From Arthrobacter sp. efr-133-TYG-118 (GTDB lineage: Bacteria > Actinomycetota > Actinomycetes > Actinomycetales > Micrococcaceae), in NCBI RefSeq assembly GCF_030209755.1, contig NZ_JARVRH010000008.1:62001-126000 (forward strand): a stretch of 64,000 nucleotides of DNA, in the 5' to 3' direction. Each line of letters begins with the position of its first letter. The stretch's first letter is position 1. Under the pieces are notes generated by a model. It did not search any database and was not told the origin of the DNA. It worked only from the letters and a program-made list of their open reading frames with translations. Of this stretch, positions 16,604 through 25,436 are shown piece by piece. The position numbers and the translations under genes are program-made.

Positions 16604-17642
16604 GGTCGGACTCCTTTGAATGAAGTTTGAGTTCACGGTCGCCGAGCGAGGCGAAGAAGCCCTCGACGGCGGCCGGCGACACCTCCGCCAGGGAAGCTGG
16701 CTTCCATTGTGGGTTGCGATCCTTGTCCACCACTTGCGCGCGGATGCCCTCCCGGAAATCCGGCCCGGCCAGGCACCGCACGCCAACGCGGTATTCCTGC
16801 TCCAAGGCCTCCTCAAGGGAGAGCCCCCGGACGCGCCGCAACGATTCCAGGGCGACTTTCACGGCTGTAGGCGACTTCGCCTCGATCGTGACAGCAGCTG
16901 CAGCGGCGTCCCCGCCCGCGGCGCGCAGCCTGGCGACGATCTCCTCGGCGTCGTCGGAAGCATAGGTTTCATCGATCCACTCCCGCTGACCGGACAGCGC
17001 CGAGGCCGGCGGCTCCTGCACAAAGCGTCCGACGGCGGCTTCCGCCGTCGAGCTTTCCAACGCTTCCGCGAGCGCGGGCAGGCTTTCGGACGGCACAAAG
17101 TGGTCCGCGAGCCCCAGGAACAGGGCGTCAGCCCCGCTCAAGTGGGCGCCCGTGAGGGCTGCGTGGGTACCGGACTCGCCCGGTGAGCGGGACAGCAGAA
17201 GGGTTCCGCCGACGTCGGGCACGAAACCAATGGTGGTTTCCGGCATGCCGGTACGGGTCCGCTCGGTGACCACGCGGACGGAGCCGTGGGCTGAGATCCC
17301 GACTCCGCCGCCGAGGACCAGCCCGTCCATGAAGGCGACGTAAGGCTTCGGGTACCGGGCAATGAGCGAGTTCAACCGATACTCCGCAGCCCAGAAATCC
17401 GCGGTTTGGTCGCCATGGCGCAGGATGTCGTCGTAGATCGCCACGATGTCCCCACCGGCGCAAAGTCCCCGGTCCCCGGCGCCGTGCACCAAAACCGTTT
17501 TGACGGCGTCGTCGTCCGCCCATGCGGTGAGCTGCTCCAGCATGGCGTGCACCATCCCGGCGGTGAGTGCGTTGACGGCCTTGGGTCGGTTCAGCGTGAT
17601 GACGCCGAGGTGGCCGCGCTTCTCGAACAGGACCTCGGCCAT
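16596..17642 (-). CDS. 3-hydroxyisobutyryl-CoA hydrolase-like crotonase
   Basis: 348 residues, longer than a plain enoyl-CoA hydratase and right for the HIBCH subgroup. Visible motifs are DRGLCAGGDIVAIYDD, LGGGVGISAHG and MPETTIGFVPDVGGT, where the Glu and Asp fit HIBCH-type catalysis. It would cleave 3-hydroxyisobutyryl-CoA to the free acid before MmsB. The position between mmsA and mmsB, with a 1-base and an 8-base overlap, supports this use. Such genes are often labelled simply enoyl-CoA hydratase. Confidence 0.88.
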   Translation of the reverse strand: MAEVLFEKRGHLGVITLNRPKAVNALTAGMVHAMLEQLTAWADDDAVKTVLVHGAGDRGLCAGGDIVAIYDDILRHGDQTADFWAAEYRLNSLIARYPKPYVAFMDGLVLGGGVGISAHGSVRVVTERTRTGMPETTIGFVPDVGGTLLLSRSPGESGTHAALTGAHLSGADALFLGLADHFVPSESLPALAEALESSTAEAAVGRFVQEPPASALSGQREWIDETYASDDAEEIVARLRAAGGDAAAAAVTIEAKSPTAVKVALESLRRVRGLSLEEALEQEYRVGVRCLAGPDFREGIRAQVVDKDRNPQWKPASLAEVSPAAVEGFFASLGDRELKLHSKESDHV

Positions 17643-19141
17643 TAGCTGCCGGCCGGCATCACGAAGCTGGCGCCCTGGCGAATGCCCGAGGGCCAGCGGG
17701 TGGTGACCGTCTTGGTCTTGGTGTAAAAGCGGAAGGCGTCCGCGCCGTGCTGGTTGAGGTCGCCAAAGCCCGAGGCCTTCCAGCCGCCGAAGGTGTAGTA
17801 GGCAATCGGGACTGGAATGGGAACGTTGATGCCCACCATGCCCACTTCGACGCGGCTCGCGAAGTCGCGGGCAGCGTCGCCGTCACGGGTGAAGATCGCG
17901 ACGCCGTTGCCGAACTCGTGTTCGGAGCAGAGCCGCAGTGCTTCTTCGTAGTCGGCTGCGCGGAGGACGCTCAGGACCGGGCCGAAGATCTCCTCCTTGT
18001 AGATGGACATGTCCTTCGTGACGTTGTCGAAGAGGGTCGGGCCAACCCAGAAGCCTCCGGCGTAGCCGTCCACCTTCAGGTCGCGTCCATCGGTGACGAG
18101 CGTGGCGCCTTGGTCGACGCCCGCTTGGATGTACCCCTCGATACGATGTTTCGCCGAGGCGGCCACTACAGGCCCGAAGTCCGAATCCGCGGCCAGGCTG
18201 GGCCCCACCTTCAGGCCCTTGATGCGGTCCTGCAGCTTGGAGACGAGCTGGTCCGCTGTCTCCTGGCCAACAGGCACAGCCACCGAGATCGCCATGCAAC
18301 GCTCCCCGGCGGAGCCGAACCCGGCACCGATAAGGGCATCCGCGGCCATGTCGAGATCGGCGTCGGGCATGATCACCATGTGGTTCTTGGCGCCGCCAAA
18401 GCACTGGGCGCGCTTCCCGTGGGCCGCGGCCGTGGCGTAGATGTACTGGGCAATCGGCGTGCTTCCGACGAAGCCGATGGCCTTCACCCGCGGATCCTCA
18501 AGGAGGGTATCCACTGCTTCTTTGTCGCCGTTGATGACGTTGAAGACGCCGTCCGGCAATCCCGCTTCGGTGAATAGTTCTGCCAGGCGCAGCGGCACGG
18601 ACGGGTCGCGCTCCGAAGGCTTGAGGATGAAGGCATTGCCGGCAGCCAGGGCGGGGCCGGACTTCCAGAGTGGAATCATGGCCGGGAAGTTGAAAGGCGT
18701 AATGCCCGCGACCACCCCAAGGGGCTGGCGCAGTGAGTGGACGTCGATGCCCGTGCCGGCGTTGTCCGAGAATTCACCCTTGAGCAGGTGCGGGGCACCG
18801 GCGGCGAACTCCACCACCTCGATGCCACGCTGGATGTCACCTTTGGCATCGGGGAAGGTCTTGCCGTGCTCGGAGGAAAGGAGCGTAGCGAGTTCGTCCA
18901 TGTGTTCGTTGACTAGGTCCACGAACTTCAGCAGGATCCGGCCGCGGCGCTGCGGGTTCATGGCGCCCCATTCCAGCTGGCCTTTCTCCGCGCTCGCAAT
19001 GGCGTTCCTGACCTCGTCAGCACTGGCCAGGGGAAGCCGCGCCTGAACCTCGCCGGTGCAGGGATTGTAGACGTCGCTGAATCGTGGGGAGGTCCCGTCG
19101 ACTCTTTGGCCGTCGATGTAGTGGGAAAGTTCGCGCACCAT
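17642..19141 (-). CDS. mmsA: CoA-acylating methylmalonate-semialdehyde dehydrogenase
   Basis: 499 residues from ATG at 19141 with AAAGGAG ahead; a longer frame to 19384 has no family match. It is an aldehyde dehydrogenase with TPFNFP (Asn152) and the catalytic Cys282 in GERCMAIS, plus GGAKNHMVIMPDA typical of MmsA rather than other ALDHs. It converts methylmalonate semialdehyde and CoA to propionyl-CoA, CO2 and NADH, ending valine degradation. It is the first gene of the operon mmsA, HIBCH-like, mmsB, enoyl-CoA hydratase. No isobutyryl-CoA dehydrogenase is adjacent. Confidence 0.94.
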   Translation of the reverse strand: MVRELSHYIDGQRVDGTSPRFSDVYNPCTGEVQARLPLASADEVRNAIASAEKGQLEWGAMNPQRRGRILLKFVDLVNEHMDELATLLSSEHGKTFPDAKGDIQRGIEVVEFAAGAPHLLKGEFSDNAGTGIDVHSLRQPLGVVAGITPFNFPAMIPLWKSGPALAAGNAFILKPSERDPSVPLRLAELFTEAGLPDGVFNVINGDKEAVDTLLEDPRVKAIGFVGSTPIAQYIYATAAAHGKRAQCFGGAKNHMVIMPDADLDMAADALIGAGFGSAGERCMAISVAVPVGQETADQLVSKLQDRIKGLKVGPSLAADSDFGPVVAASAKHRIEGYIQAGVDQGATLVTDGRDLKVDGYAGGFWVGPTLFDNVTKDMSIYKEEIFGPVLSVLRAADYEEALRLCSEHEFGNGVAIFTRDGDAARDFASRVEVGMVGINVPIPVPIAYYTFGGWKASGFGDLNQHGADAFRFYTKTKTVTTRWPSGIRQGASFVMPAGS

Positions 19142-19282
19142 GGAATGCTCCTTTGCATAGGGGGAATGCCCGCCATCGGCCTCGAAGGCACATGTCCGAC
19201 TGCGCTCCAGGACCTCTTTGCACCGAATATACTCGGACTTCCTACTAATTTCTAGAGCGCTTCGGCCGCGGCCCTCAACACC

Positions 19283-19364
19283 CGACCACATTTGGAAGTG
19301 CCCGACGCCGGAACTCGCCGCGGGCGGGGATGTGCCGGTCTGCGGCGGGGGGCAAAGGTGGTCG
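19283..19364. repeat. Palindromic repeat element, copy A
   Basis: It begins CGACCACATTTGG, contains CCCGACGCCGGA and ends CAAAGGTGGTCG, so the ends are inverted copies around a GC-rich centre. It shares the same ends and inner motif with copy B at 21669-21750. It lies 17 bases after the photolyase stop and ahead of the mmsA promoter region. Two related copies 2.3 kb apart show a repeat family rather than a single terminator. Confidence 0.7.
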
Positions 19365-19380
19365 TTAGTGGTGGCCCGGT

Positions 19381-20760
19381 TCAACGAGGCAGCGAGCCGT
19401 AGGCATCCAGCGCCTCCCGACGCGAGGTTTTAAGGTCCACCACCGGCTCCGGATAGTCCGCCGTGGTCAGTTCCGGGATCCACTGGCCAACGTAGCTGCC
19501 GTGGGGATCGAATTTCTTGGCCTGGGTTTCCGGATTGAAGATCCTGAAGAAGGGCGAGGCGTCCGCACCGGAACCTGCAACCCACTGCCAGTTCGCAGGA
19601 TTGGACGCAGGATCGGCATCCACCAGGGTGTCCCAGAACCATTGCTCGCCCACTTGCCAGTGGATGCCAAGGTTCTTCACCAAGAGGCTGGCGGAAACCA
19701 TGCGGACCCGGTTGTGCATCCATCCTGTGTGCCACAATTGCCGCTGGCCTGCGTCCACGATGGGGAACCCCGTGCGGCCTTCCTGCCATGCGCGAAGGAG
19801 GGTGGCACCCTCCTCGGCTTCTGCACCCTGGCTACCCGGCCAAGCCCACGGATAGTGGTCGAACCCGGGTCGCAAATTGGCCGTTGCCAAGTCCGGGTGA
19901 TGGAAGTATTGGTGCCAGCAGAATTCACGCCACCCGAGTTCCGAGGCGAAGACGGCCGCGCCGTCGCCCAGTTCCCGACGCCGGCCCTGCTGCGCATGCC
20001 ACACCTCGAACGGGCTGAGTTGCCCCCAGCGCAAGAAGGGCGACAACCGGCTACTGCCCGGCAGGTCCGGACGATCCCGGTTCACCGAATAGTCCGCCAG
20101 CCCGTGCTCCACGAAGTCGTCAAGAAGCTCATGCGCCTGGGCCGAACCCGGCTGCCAGCTTTCGGACAATCCGTCCGACCAGTCGGGGTTCCGCGGCAGC
20201 AATCCCCACGTGTCCAATTCCTCGGACTCAGGGAGCCGGCCGGAGAATCCCCGGCCCGGTTCCGGAGCTTCCAGCGGTTCACGGAAATCCATCCCGGACA
20301 CGGTCCGCCAAAATGGCGTGAAGACCTTGAAGGGTCCGCCTTGCTTCGTGGTGACGGCCCACGGTTCGTGCAGCAAGGAGGCCTGGAAACTCTCCGCGTG
20401 CATCCCGGACTCGCGCGCCCAGGCCTTGATGCCGGCGTCGACTATTCGCTCTGGCTCGCCGTAACGGCGGTTCCAGTACAGCGATCCGGAACCCATCGCC
20501 GTCGCGGTTTTCCGGACAATCTCCGCCGCCGGTCCGCGGCGCAGCAGGAGCGGAACACCGAGTGCCTCAAGGTCTTCGCGAAGGGTGAGCAGGGAATGAT
20601 GCAGCCACCAGCGGGAAGCGCTACCGAGCGGCCTGATCCCAGGTGATTCCTCGTCGAAGACATAAAGCGCGACTACTGCACCGTCGTCGGCTGCCGCCCG
20701 TAGCGCCGGGTTGTCCGTGGTCCGGAGGTCGTCCCGGAACCACACGATTGACGGCTTCAC
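19381..20760 (-). CDS. phrB: Deoxyribodipyrimidine photo-lyase (class I)
   Basis: 459 residues from a GTG start (KPSIVWFRDDLR). The N-terminal alpha/beta antenna domain is followed by the helical FAD domain with LSPFLRWGQLSPFEVWH, REFCWHQYFHH, GFPIVDAGQRQLWHTGWMHN and a C-terminal PETQAKKFDP. It uses blue light and reduced FAD to split cyclobutane pyrimidine dimers. The antenna chromophore is not predictable. It stands alone and is followed by palindrome copy A. A cryptochrome role is less likely, given the complete repair-type motifs. Confidence 0.93.
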   Translation of the reverse strand: MKPSIVWFRDDLRTTDNPALRAAADDGAVVALYVFDEESPGIRPLGSASRWWLHHSLLTLREDLEALGVPLLLRRGPAAEIVRKTATAMGSGSLYWNRRYGEPERIVDAGIKAWARESGMHAESFQASLLHEPWAVTTKQGGPFKVFTPFWRTVSGMDFREPLEAPEPGRGFSGRLPESEELDTWGLLPRNPDWSDGLSESWQPGSAQAHELLDDFVEHGLADYSVNRDRPDLPGSSRLSPFLRWGQLSPFEVWHAQQGRRRELGDGAAVFASELGWREFCWHQYFHHPDLATANLRPGFDHYPWAWPGSQGAEAEEGATLLRAWQEGRTGFPIVDAGQRQLWHTGWMHNRVRMVSASLLVKNLGIHWQVGEQWFWDTLVDADPASNPANWQWVAGSGADASPFFRIFNPETQAKKFDPHGSYVGQWIPELTTADYPEPVVDLKTSRREALDAYGSLPR

Positions 20761-20792
20761 TCATCCCCCTTGGACTTCTTGCGCAAAGGTCA

Positions 20793-20820
20793 TGCCCCTT
20801 AAGACGAATCTTAAGGGGCA
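20793..20820 (-). terminator. Hairpin terminator of the fasciclin gene
   Basis: A perfect 12-bp stem with a 4-base loop (CGAA on the plus strand) lies 26 bases after the stop of the minus-strand fasciclin gene. Downstream of it on that strand is a short T-rich stretch. Confidence 0.65.
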
Positions 20821-20845
20821 CGGCCTGTACCTCATCTGTTGAGAT

Positions 20846-21517
20846 CTATTTCGGCATCAGGACGCTGTCAACCAGGTACACCGTCGCGTTGGCGGTGTGG
20901 ACGCCGCCGCAGATCACGGCGGAGCCCCCGTCAACCTTGAGCGCGTCCTTGGTTCCCGTGACGGTCACCGAGTCGCCCTCAACCGTCTTGTGGGTGCCCA
21001 CGATCTGGTCCGGAGTCAGCTGGCCGGGGATGACGTGGTAGGTGAGGATCTTGCTCAGGAGAGCGTCGTCGGTCTTGAGGCTGTCGATGGTGGCGGCGGG
21101 GATCTTGGCGAAGGCGCTGTCCACAGGAGCGAAGACAGTGAACTGGCTGCTGTTCAGCGTGTCCACCAGGTTCACCTTGGGGTTCAGCTTGCCGGACACT
21201 GCGGCCGTGAGGGTCTTGAGCAACGGGTTGTTGGAAGCGGCCACGGCTACCGGGTCGAGAGCCATGCCGGCAACAGAACCTGCACCGCTGGGAACCTGGG
21301 AGGCGTAACCTGCGCAGCCCGGGCCAACGAGGTCTTTTGTCGGGTCCATCGCGGCGCTTGCCGAGGCGGAGGGTGTCGCCGCCATGGTGGTCGCCGAGCT
21401 CGGAGCGGCCGACGACGGTGTGGCCGTGGAAGCGGAGCCGCCACAAGCAGTGAGGCCCAACAGGGCGGAAGCGGCGAGGCCGGCGATCGCAAAAGACGTG
21501 CGCTTTGTAGAAAGCAT
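20846..21517 (-). CDS. Fasciclin-domain secreted lipoprotein
   Basis: 223 residues. A lipoprotein signal with lipobox LTAC (Cys about 25) is followed by an Ala/Ser/Thr-rich linker of about 35 residues. One fasciclin (FAS1) domain fills the rest: [48 protein letters not shown] and the terminal [11 protein letters not shown]. It resembles the MPT70/MPB83 group of actinobacteria, involved in cell-surface adhesion in known members. RBS GGAG is 8 bases ahead of the ATG. Own promoter and terminator. Confidence 0.9.
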   Translation of the reverse strand: MLSTKRTSFAIAGLAASALLGLTACGGSASTATPSSAAPSSATTMAATPSASASAAMDPTKDLVGPGCAGYASQVPSGAGSVAGMALDPVAVAASNNPLLKTLTAAVSGKLNPKVNLVDTLNSSQFTVFAPVDSAFAKIPAATIDSLKTDDALLSKILTYHVIPGQLTPDQIVGTHKTVEGDSVTVTGTKDALKVDGGSAVICGGVHTANATVYLVDSVLMPK

Positions 21518-21668
21518 GACATTTCTCCTTCAAACGGACTGACATTCGGTGCCGGTTGATTCCGGCGTGAAAGCACTTCACCCTTGCGGGCTAAGTCCTT
21601 ATGCCAGCTATTCGGAGGTGTGGGCTGCAGGGATGGGTGAGTTTCAAAACTTAATTTGGAAGCCCCTC

Positions 21669-21750
21669 AAGAACCGACCACTTTTGGGAACCCCCGACGC
21701 CGGATGGCGGCATTCGCGCCGACGTTGCGGCTCAAAGGTGGTCGGTTCTT
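21669..21750. repeat. Palindromic repeat element, copy B, overlapping an IclR gene end
   Basis: Arms 21669-21685 and 21734-21750 are 17 bases with one mismatch (allowing G-U pairing). Inside is CCCCCGACGCCGGA, shared with copy A at 19283-19364. The right arm overlaps the last codons and stop region (21732 on) of the minus-strand IclR gene, so the element supplies the end of that coding sequence. Confidence 0.72.
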
Positions 21751-22523
21751 GCGGAGCTCATGCGGTGGGCTTCTTCCATGAGCAACTTGCCGAGGAATTC
21801 CCGGCGTTCAGGACGGAATCGCGGCTCGATGCCCGTGAGGGATAGAGCGCCGACTGGCCGGCCCAGTTGGTCGAAGACGGCAGCCGCCATCCCCCAACTG
21901 CCTTCGAGGACCAAACCGGGATTCACCGAGTACCCGGCCATTCGGGTCTGCTCAAGGTTCCGGCGCACCACACTCTCGGTGTGGCCAGTGGCGAAGTCCC
22001 CCGCATGCTGTTCCCATCCGGAGAGGATCGTTTCTTGTTCTTCATCCGGCAGGAACGCCATGATTGCCGTGCCGGCCGACGCGACGCCGAGCGGGAACCT
22101 GACGCCCTCGTGCAAGACGAACGAGCGCACGGGGAAGCTGCCTTCTTCGCGGAGCACGCACACGGTTTCGTGGCCACGACGGATGGAATAGAAGGCACTT
22201 TCCCCGCTCTCCTCGGCCAGGCGGCGCAGGCTGGGCCGGGCCAAGTCCTCAAACGGGAACCGAGCCGCCGCCACGGACCCCAGCAGGAAAATCTCGGGCC
22301 CCAGGATCCAGTTGCCGGTCCGCCGGTCGTGGTCCAGCAGGCCCCCGGCAGCGAGCGACGCGAGCAAGCGGTGCACCGTCGGGCGGGTCAGGCCGGACTC
22401 GCGGACCAGGCCAGCGATGGACATGCCCTCCGGTTTGCGTCCCACGAGCCGGAGGAGCGCGGCAACCCGAGCCACGACTTGGGCGCCCTGGACCGGCTTG
22501 ATTTGCGGCTGCTGAGTCGGCAA
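21732..22523 (-). CDS. IclR family transcriptional regulator
   Basis: 263 residues from a TTG start with AGGAG 6 bases ahead. The N-terminal winged helix (LVRESGLTRPTVHRLLASL, about 43-61) is followed by an IclR effector domain with SGESAFYSIRRGHETVCVLREEGSFPVRS in pieces typical of the family. It is divergent from the CoA-transferase/thiolase operon and likely regulates it, as IclR members do for pca/oxoacid genes. The last residues are encoded inside palindrome copy B, so the C-terminal tail may differ from relatives. Confidence 0.88.
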   Translation of the reverse strand: MPTQQPQIKPVQGAQVVARVAALLRLVGRKPEGMSIAGLVRESGLTRPTVHRLLASLAAGGLLDHDRRTGNWILGPEIFLLGSVAAARFPFEDLARPSLRRLAEESGESAFYSIRRGHETVCVLREEGSFPVRSFVLHEGVRFPLGVASAGTAIMAFLPDEEQETILSGWEQHAGDFATGHTESVVRRNLEQTRMAGYSVNPGLVLEGSWGMAAAVFDQLGRPVGALSLTGIEPRFRPERREFLGKLLMEEAHRMSSARTDHL

Positions 22524-22547
22524 TCCGATCTCCTCTCAAAGATATCC

Positions 22548-22560
22548 TCCACAATGTGGA
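22548..22560. promoter_or_regulatory. Palindromic operator candidate near the IclR gene
   Basis: TCCACAATGTGGA is a perfect 13-base palindrome about 25 bases ahead of the IclR start. A similar site occurs at 22679-22691, and a half-site TCCACA at 22578-22583. Repeats of one motif in a divergent regulator region suggest binding sites for the IclR protein. Confidence 0.5.
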
Positions 22561-22678
22561 CACTTCTAAGACTAGCGTCCACACTATGCGAGTTCAGTCC
22601 TTCTGGCCATGCGACGCCGTTGACCCTCGCCACTGGGCCGCCTTAAGCTCCATTTCAGACCGTTAGCTCAGACCCGTG

Positions 22679-22691
22679 TCCACAAAGTGGA
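22679..22691. promoter_or_regulatory. Second operator candidate, ahead of the CoA-transferase operon
   Basis: TCCACAAAGTGGA matches the palindrome at 22548-22560 except for one base. It lies about 40 bases ahead of the start at 22732, a place where a bound regulator could block or activate the operon promoter. Confidence 0.5.
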
Positions 22692-22731
22692 TAGCCGCTG
22701 AGTAACCCTACTCAAAGACGAGGACAAAGCC

Positions 22732-23448
22732 ATGGCCAAAATCCAGCCCGGCGCAGCCGTTGCACTACAGGACGTCCTGCGCGACGGCCAGACGATCGCC
22801 GTCGGTGGTTTCGGGCTTAGCGGCATCCCCGCGGACCTGATCGACGCCGTCCGCGATTCGGGCGTCAAGGACCTGACAGTGGTCTCCAACAACATGGGCA
22901 TTGATGGCAAGGGGCTTGGCGTCCTCATCGAAACGGGCCAGGTCCGCAAAGTCATCGCCTCCTACGTCGGCGAGAACAAGCTCTTCGCCGAGCAGTACCT
23001 ATCCGGGCAGCTCGAGGTCGAATTCGCGCCCCAGGGCACCCTGGCCGAACGCCTCCGTGCCGGTGGTGCCGGCATCCCCGCCTTCTACACGCGGACCGGC
23101 GTCGGAACCCTGGTTGCCGAGGGCAAGCCGCTCGAAGAGTTCGACGGCGTCATGTACGTCCGCGAGCGCGGGATCGTCGCCGACGTCGCGCTGGTCCACG
23201 CGCACACCGCGGACACGGACGGCAACCTGATCTACCGCTACACGGCCCGGAATTTCAACCCTGTAGTGGCGACGGCGGGAATCGTGACCATCGCCGAGGC
23301 CGAAGTGATCGTGCAGCCGGGCGAGCTGGATCCGAACCATATCGTGACCCCCGGCGTCTACGTCCAGCGACTGGTCCAGGCGAGCAGCCGCACCAAGGAC
23401 ATTGAGCAGCGCACCGTCCGGCCCCGCACTGAAGCCCTGGCCGTCTAA
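22732..23448 (+). CDS. 3-oxoacid CoA-transferase, subunit A
   Basis: 238 residues of CoA-transferase family I, alpha subunit. It shows the glycine-rich [15 protein letters not shown], the CoA-binding type region [14 protein letters not shown], and [15 protein letters not shown]. Pairs with the B subunit to move CoA from succinyl-CoA to a 3-oxoacid such as acetoacetate or 3-oxoadipate. Sequence alone does not separate ScoA from PcaI. It starts the operon controlled by the divergent IclR and is followed at 26 bases by subunit B. Confidence 0.88.
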   Translation: MAKIQPGAAVALQDVLRDGQTIAVGGFGLSGIPADLIDAVRDSGVKDLTVVSNNMGIDGKGLGVLIETGQVRKVIASYVGENKLFAEQYLSGQLEVEFAPQGTLAERLRAGGAGIPAFYTRTGVGTLVAEGKPLEEFDGVMYVRERGIVADVALVHAHTADTDGNLIYRYTARNFNPVVATAGIVTIAEAEVIVQPGELDPNHIVTPGVYVQRLVQASSRTKDIEQRTVRPRTEALAV

Positions 23449-23474
23449 GCACCCACCAGCGAAGGAGCACCACC

Positions 23475-24179
23475 ATGGCATGGACCCGCGACGAAATGGC
23501 CGCCATTGCGGCCCAGGAACTCAACGACGGCGATTACGTCAACCTCGGCATCGGCATTCCGACCCTTGTTGCCAACAACCTGCCCGACGGCGTACGGGTT
23601 GTCCTGCAAAGCGAGAACGGCCTGCTTGGTATGGGGCCCTTCCCCTATGAGGGCGAGGAAGACGCCGACCTGATCAACGCAGGCAAGCAGACCGTCACGG
23701 TCCTGCCCGGCGGCAGCATCTTCGACTCCGCGACGTCATTCGGCATGATCCGCGGCGGACACGTCAAGGTTGCCATCCTCGGCGCCATGCAGGTTTCCGG
23801 CAACGGCGACCTCGCCAACTGGACCATTCCGGGAAAGATGGTCAAGGGCATGGGCGGGGCCATGGACCTGGTGGCCGGCACCCCGCGCGTCGTGGTCCTC
23901 ACCGAGCACAACGCCAAGGACGGGAGCGCCAAGATCGTCCGGGAATGCACCCTGCCGCTGACCGGCCTCCAGGTTGTGGACCGCATTGTCAGCGACCTCG
24001 CGGTGTTCGACATCTTGCCATCCGCGAACGACGACGGCGGGCGGCAGCTCACGCTGACCCGCCTCGCACCCGGGGTCACCGTGGAGGAGCTCCGCGAGAA
24101 GACCGAGGCAGCATTCGACGTCGCATTGGAAACCACCCCTGCATTGGAAGGAACTGCATTGGAAGGAACACCGGCATGA
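23475..24179 (+). CDS. 3-oxoacid CoA-transferase, subunit B
   Basis: 234 residues, beta subunit of family I CoA-transferases. The catalytic glutamate is in SENGLLG (Glu47), which forms the covalent CoA thioester. [17 protein letters not shown] and [14 protein letters not shown] segments are typical. GAAG-rich Shine-Dalgarno sits ahead of the ATG. The C-terminus ends with an exact five-residue duplication (ALEGT twice) created by a 15-base tandem repeat just ahead of the next gene. It overlaps the thiolase gene by 4 bases. Confidence 0.9.
   Translation: MAWTRDEMAAIAAQELNDGDYVNLGIGIPTLVANNLPDGVRVVLQSENGLLGMGPFPYEGEEDADLINAGKQTVTVLPGGSIFDSATSFGMIRGGHVKVAILGAMQVSGNGDLANWTIPGKMVKGMGGAMDLVAGTPRVVVLTEHNAKDGSAKIVRECTLPLTGLQVVDRIVSDLAVFDILPSANDDGGRQLTLTRLAPGVTVEELREKTEAAFDVALETTPALEGTALEGTPA
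24141..24170 (+). repeat. 15-base tandem duplication carrying a ribosome site
   Basis: GCATTGGAAGGAACT (24141-24155) is followed directly by GCATTGGAAGGAACA (24156-24170), 14 of 15 identical. It adds five codons to the CoA-transferase B gene and doubles the GGAAGGA ribosome site used by the thiolase start at 24176. Confidence 0.85.
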
Positions 24180-25396
24180 GCCTGAAAGACCAGTTCGGCA
24201 AAGACATCCTCCTCACCGGATGGGGACACAGCAAGTTCGGCAAACTCACGGACGAAACGCTGGAGTCCTTGATCGTCCAGGTGTCCGCGGAGGCCATCCG
24301 GAACTCGGGCCTCGAGCCACGGGACATCGACGAGATCTACCTCGGCCAGTTCAACTCAGGCATGCAGCCCCTGGGCTTCACGTCCTCCCTGGCCCTGCAG
24401 CTGTCCGAGGAGCTGGCCAATGTGCCCGCAACGAGAACCGAAAACGCCTGCGCCTCCGGTTCCGCAGCATTCCAACAGGGCGTGAAGGCTGTCTTGGCCG
24501 GCACTGCCCGCAACGTCCTGGTGATCGGCGCCGAAAAGATGACGGACGCGGGAACCGACGTCGTAGGAGCAGCCCTGCTCGGGGCCTCCTATGAAATGGC
24601 GGGCAAGGCCTCCACCACCGGTTTCACGGGGCTGTTCGCCGAGGTGGCCCGGCACTACGACAAGCGTTACGGCGCGGGCATCGAACGCCCTGGTTTTGCC
24701 GGGGCCGGCCTAAGCGACATCCTTGGATCCATCGCCGCCAAGAACCACCACAACGGCATGGACAACCCCTACGCGCAGATGCACAGGGACTTCGGCGAGG
24801 AGTTCTGCCGGACGGTTTCCGAGAAGAATCCCATGGTTGCCGAACCGCTGCGTCGCACCGACTGCTCCCCCGTGTCCGACGGCGCCGCCGCCGTCGTGCT
24901 TTCCCTGGGCCCGGCGTCGGGCGCTGCTACCGAACCTGTGCGGCTCGCGGGATTCGGGCACGCGAACGACTTCTTCCCGGCAGAACGCCGCGACCCCACG
25001 GAGTTCGCCGCCACGAGGGTGTCCTGGGAACGCGCGCTGGGGATGGCCAGCGTCGGGATTGACGGACTGGACTTCGCCGAAGTGCACGATTGCTTTACGA
25101 TCGCCGAGCTGATCATGTACGAGGCCATGGGGCTGACCCCGCGCGGCGAAGGATCCCGGGCGGTGCAGGAAGGCTGGGTCTACAAGGACGGCAAGCTGCC
25201 GGTCAATGTGTCGGGCGGACTCAAGGCCAAAGGCCACCCCGTTGGCGCAACAGGAGTATCGCAGCACGTCATTGCCGCCATGCAGCTCACGGGCACCGCG
25301 GGCGCCATGCAACTGCCCAACGCCCGCCGCGGAGCCGTGCAGAATATGGGCGGCGTGGGCATCGCGAACTACGTCTCCGTTTTGGAGGCTGTCTAA
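24176..25396 (+). CDS. Thiolase family protein (SCP-x type acetyl-CoA acetyltransferase)
   Basis: 406 residues from ATG at 24176 (ATGA overlap). The nucleophile region is [10 protein letters not shown] with Cys92. [10 protein letters not shown] (about 304-313) and [14 protein letters not shown] with His354 follow. HDCF and lack of the classical C-terminal CxG thiolase box place it with the SCP2/SCP-x thiolases rather than PcaF or AtoB. It would cleave a 3-oxoacyl-CoA with CoA, matching the product of the CoA-transferase upstream. The chain length of its substrate is unknown. Confidence 0.85.
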   Translation: MSLKDQFGKDILLTGWGHSKFGKLTDETLESLIVQVSAEAIRNSGLEPRDIDEIYLGQFNSGMQPLGFTSSLALQLSEELANVPATRTENACASGSAAFQQGVKAVLAGTARNVLVIGAEKMTDAGTDVVGAALLGASYEMAGKASTTGFTGLFAEVARHYDKRYGAGIERPGFAGAGLSDILGSIAAKNHHNGMDNPYAQMHRDFGEEFCRTVSEKNPMVAEPLRRTDCSPVSDGAAAVVLSLGPASGAATEPVRLAGFGHANDFFPAERRDPTEFAATRVSWERALGMASVGIDGLDFAEVHDCFTIAELIMYEAMGLTPRGEGSRAVQEGWVYKDGKLPVNVSGGLKAKGHPVGATGVSQHVIAAMQLTGTAGAMQLPNARRGAVQNMGGVGIANYVSVLEAV

Positions 25397-25436
25397 GGAC
25401 CAACCGATTGTTCGAGGGGGCGGCCCCTCGAATGCC

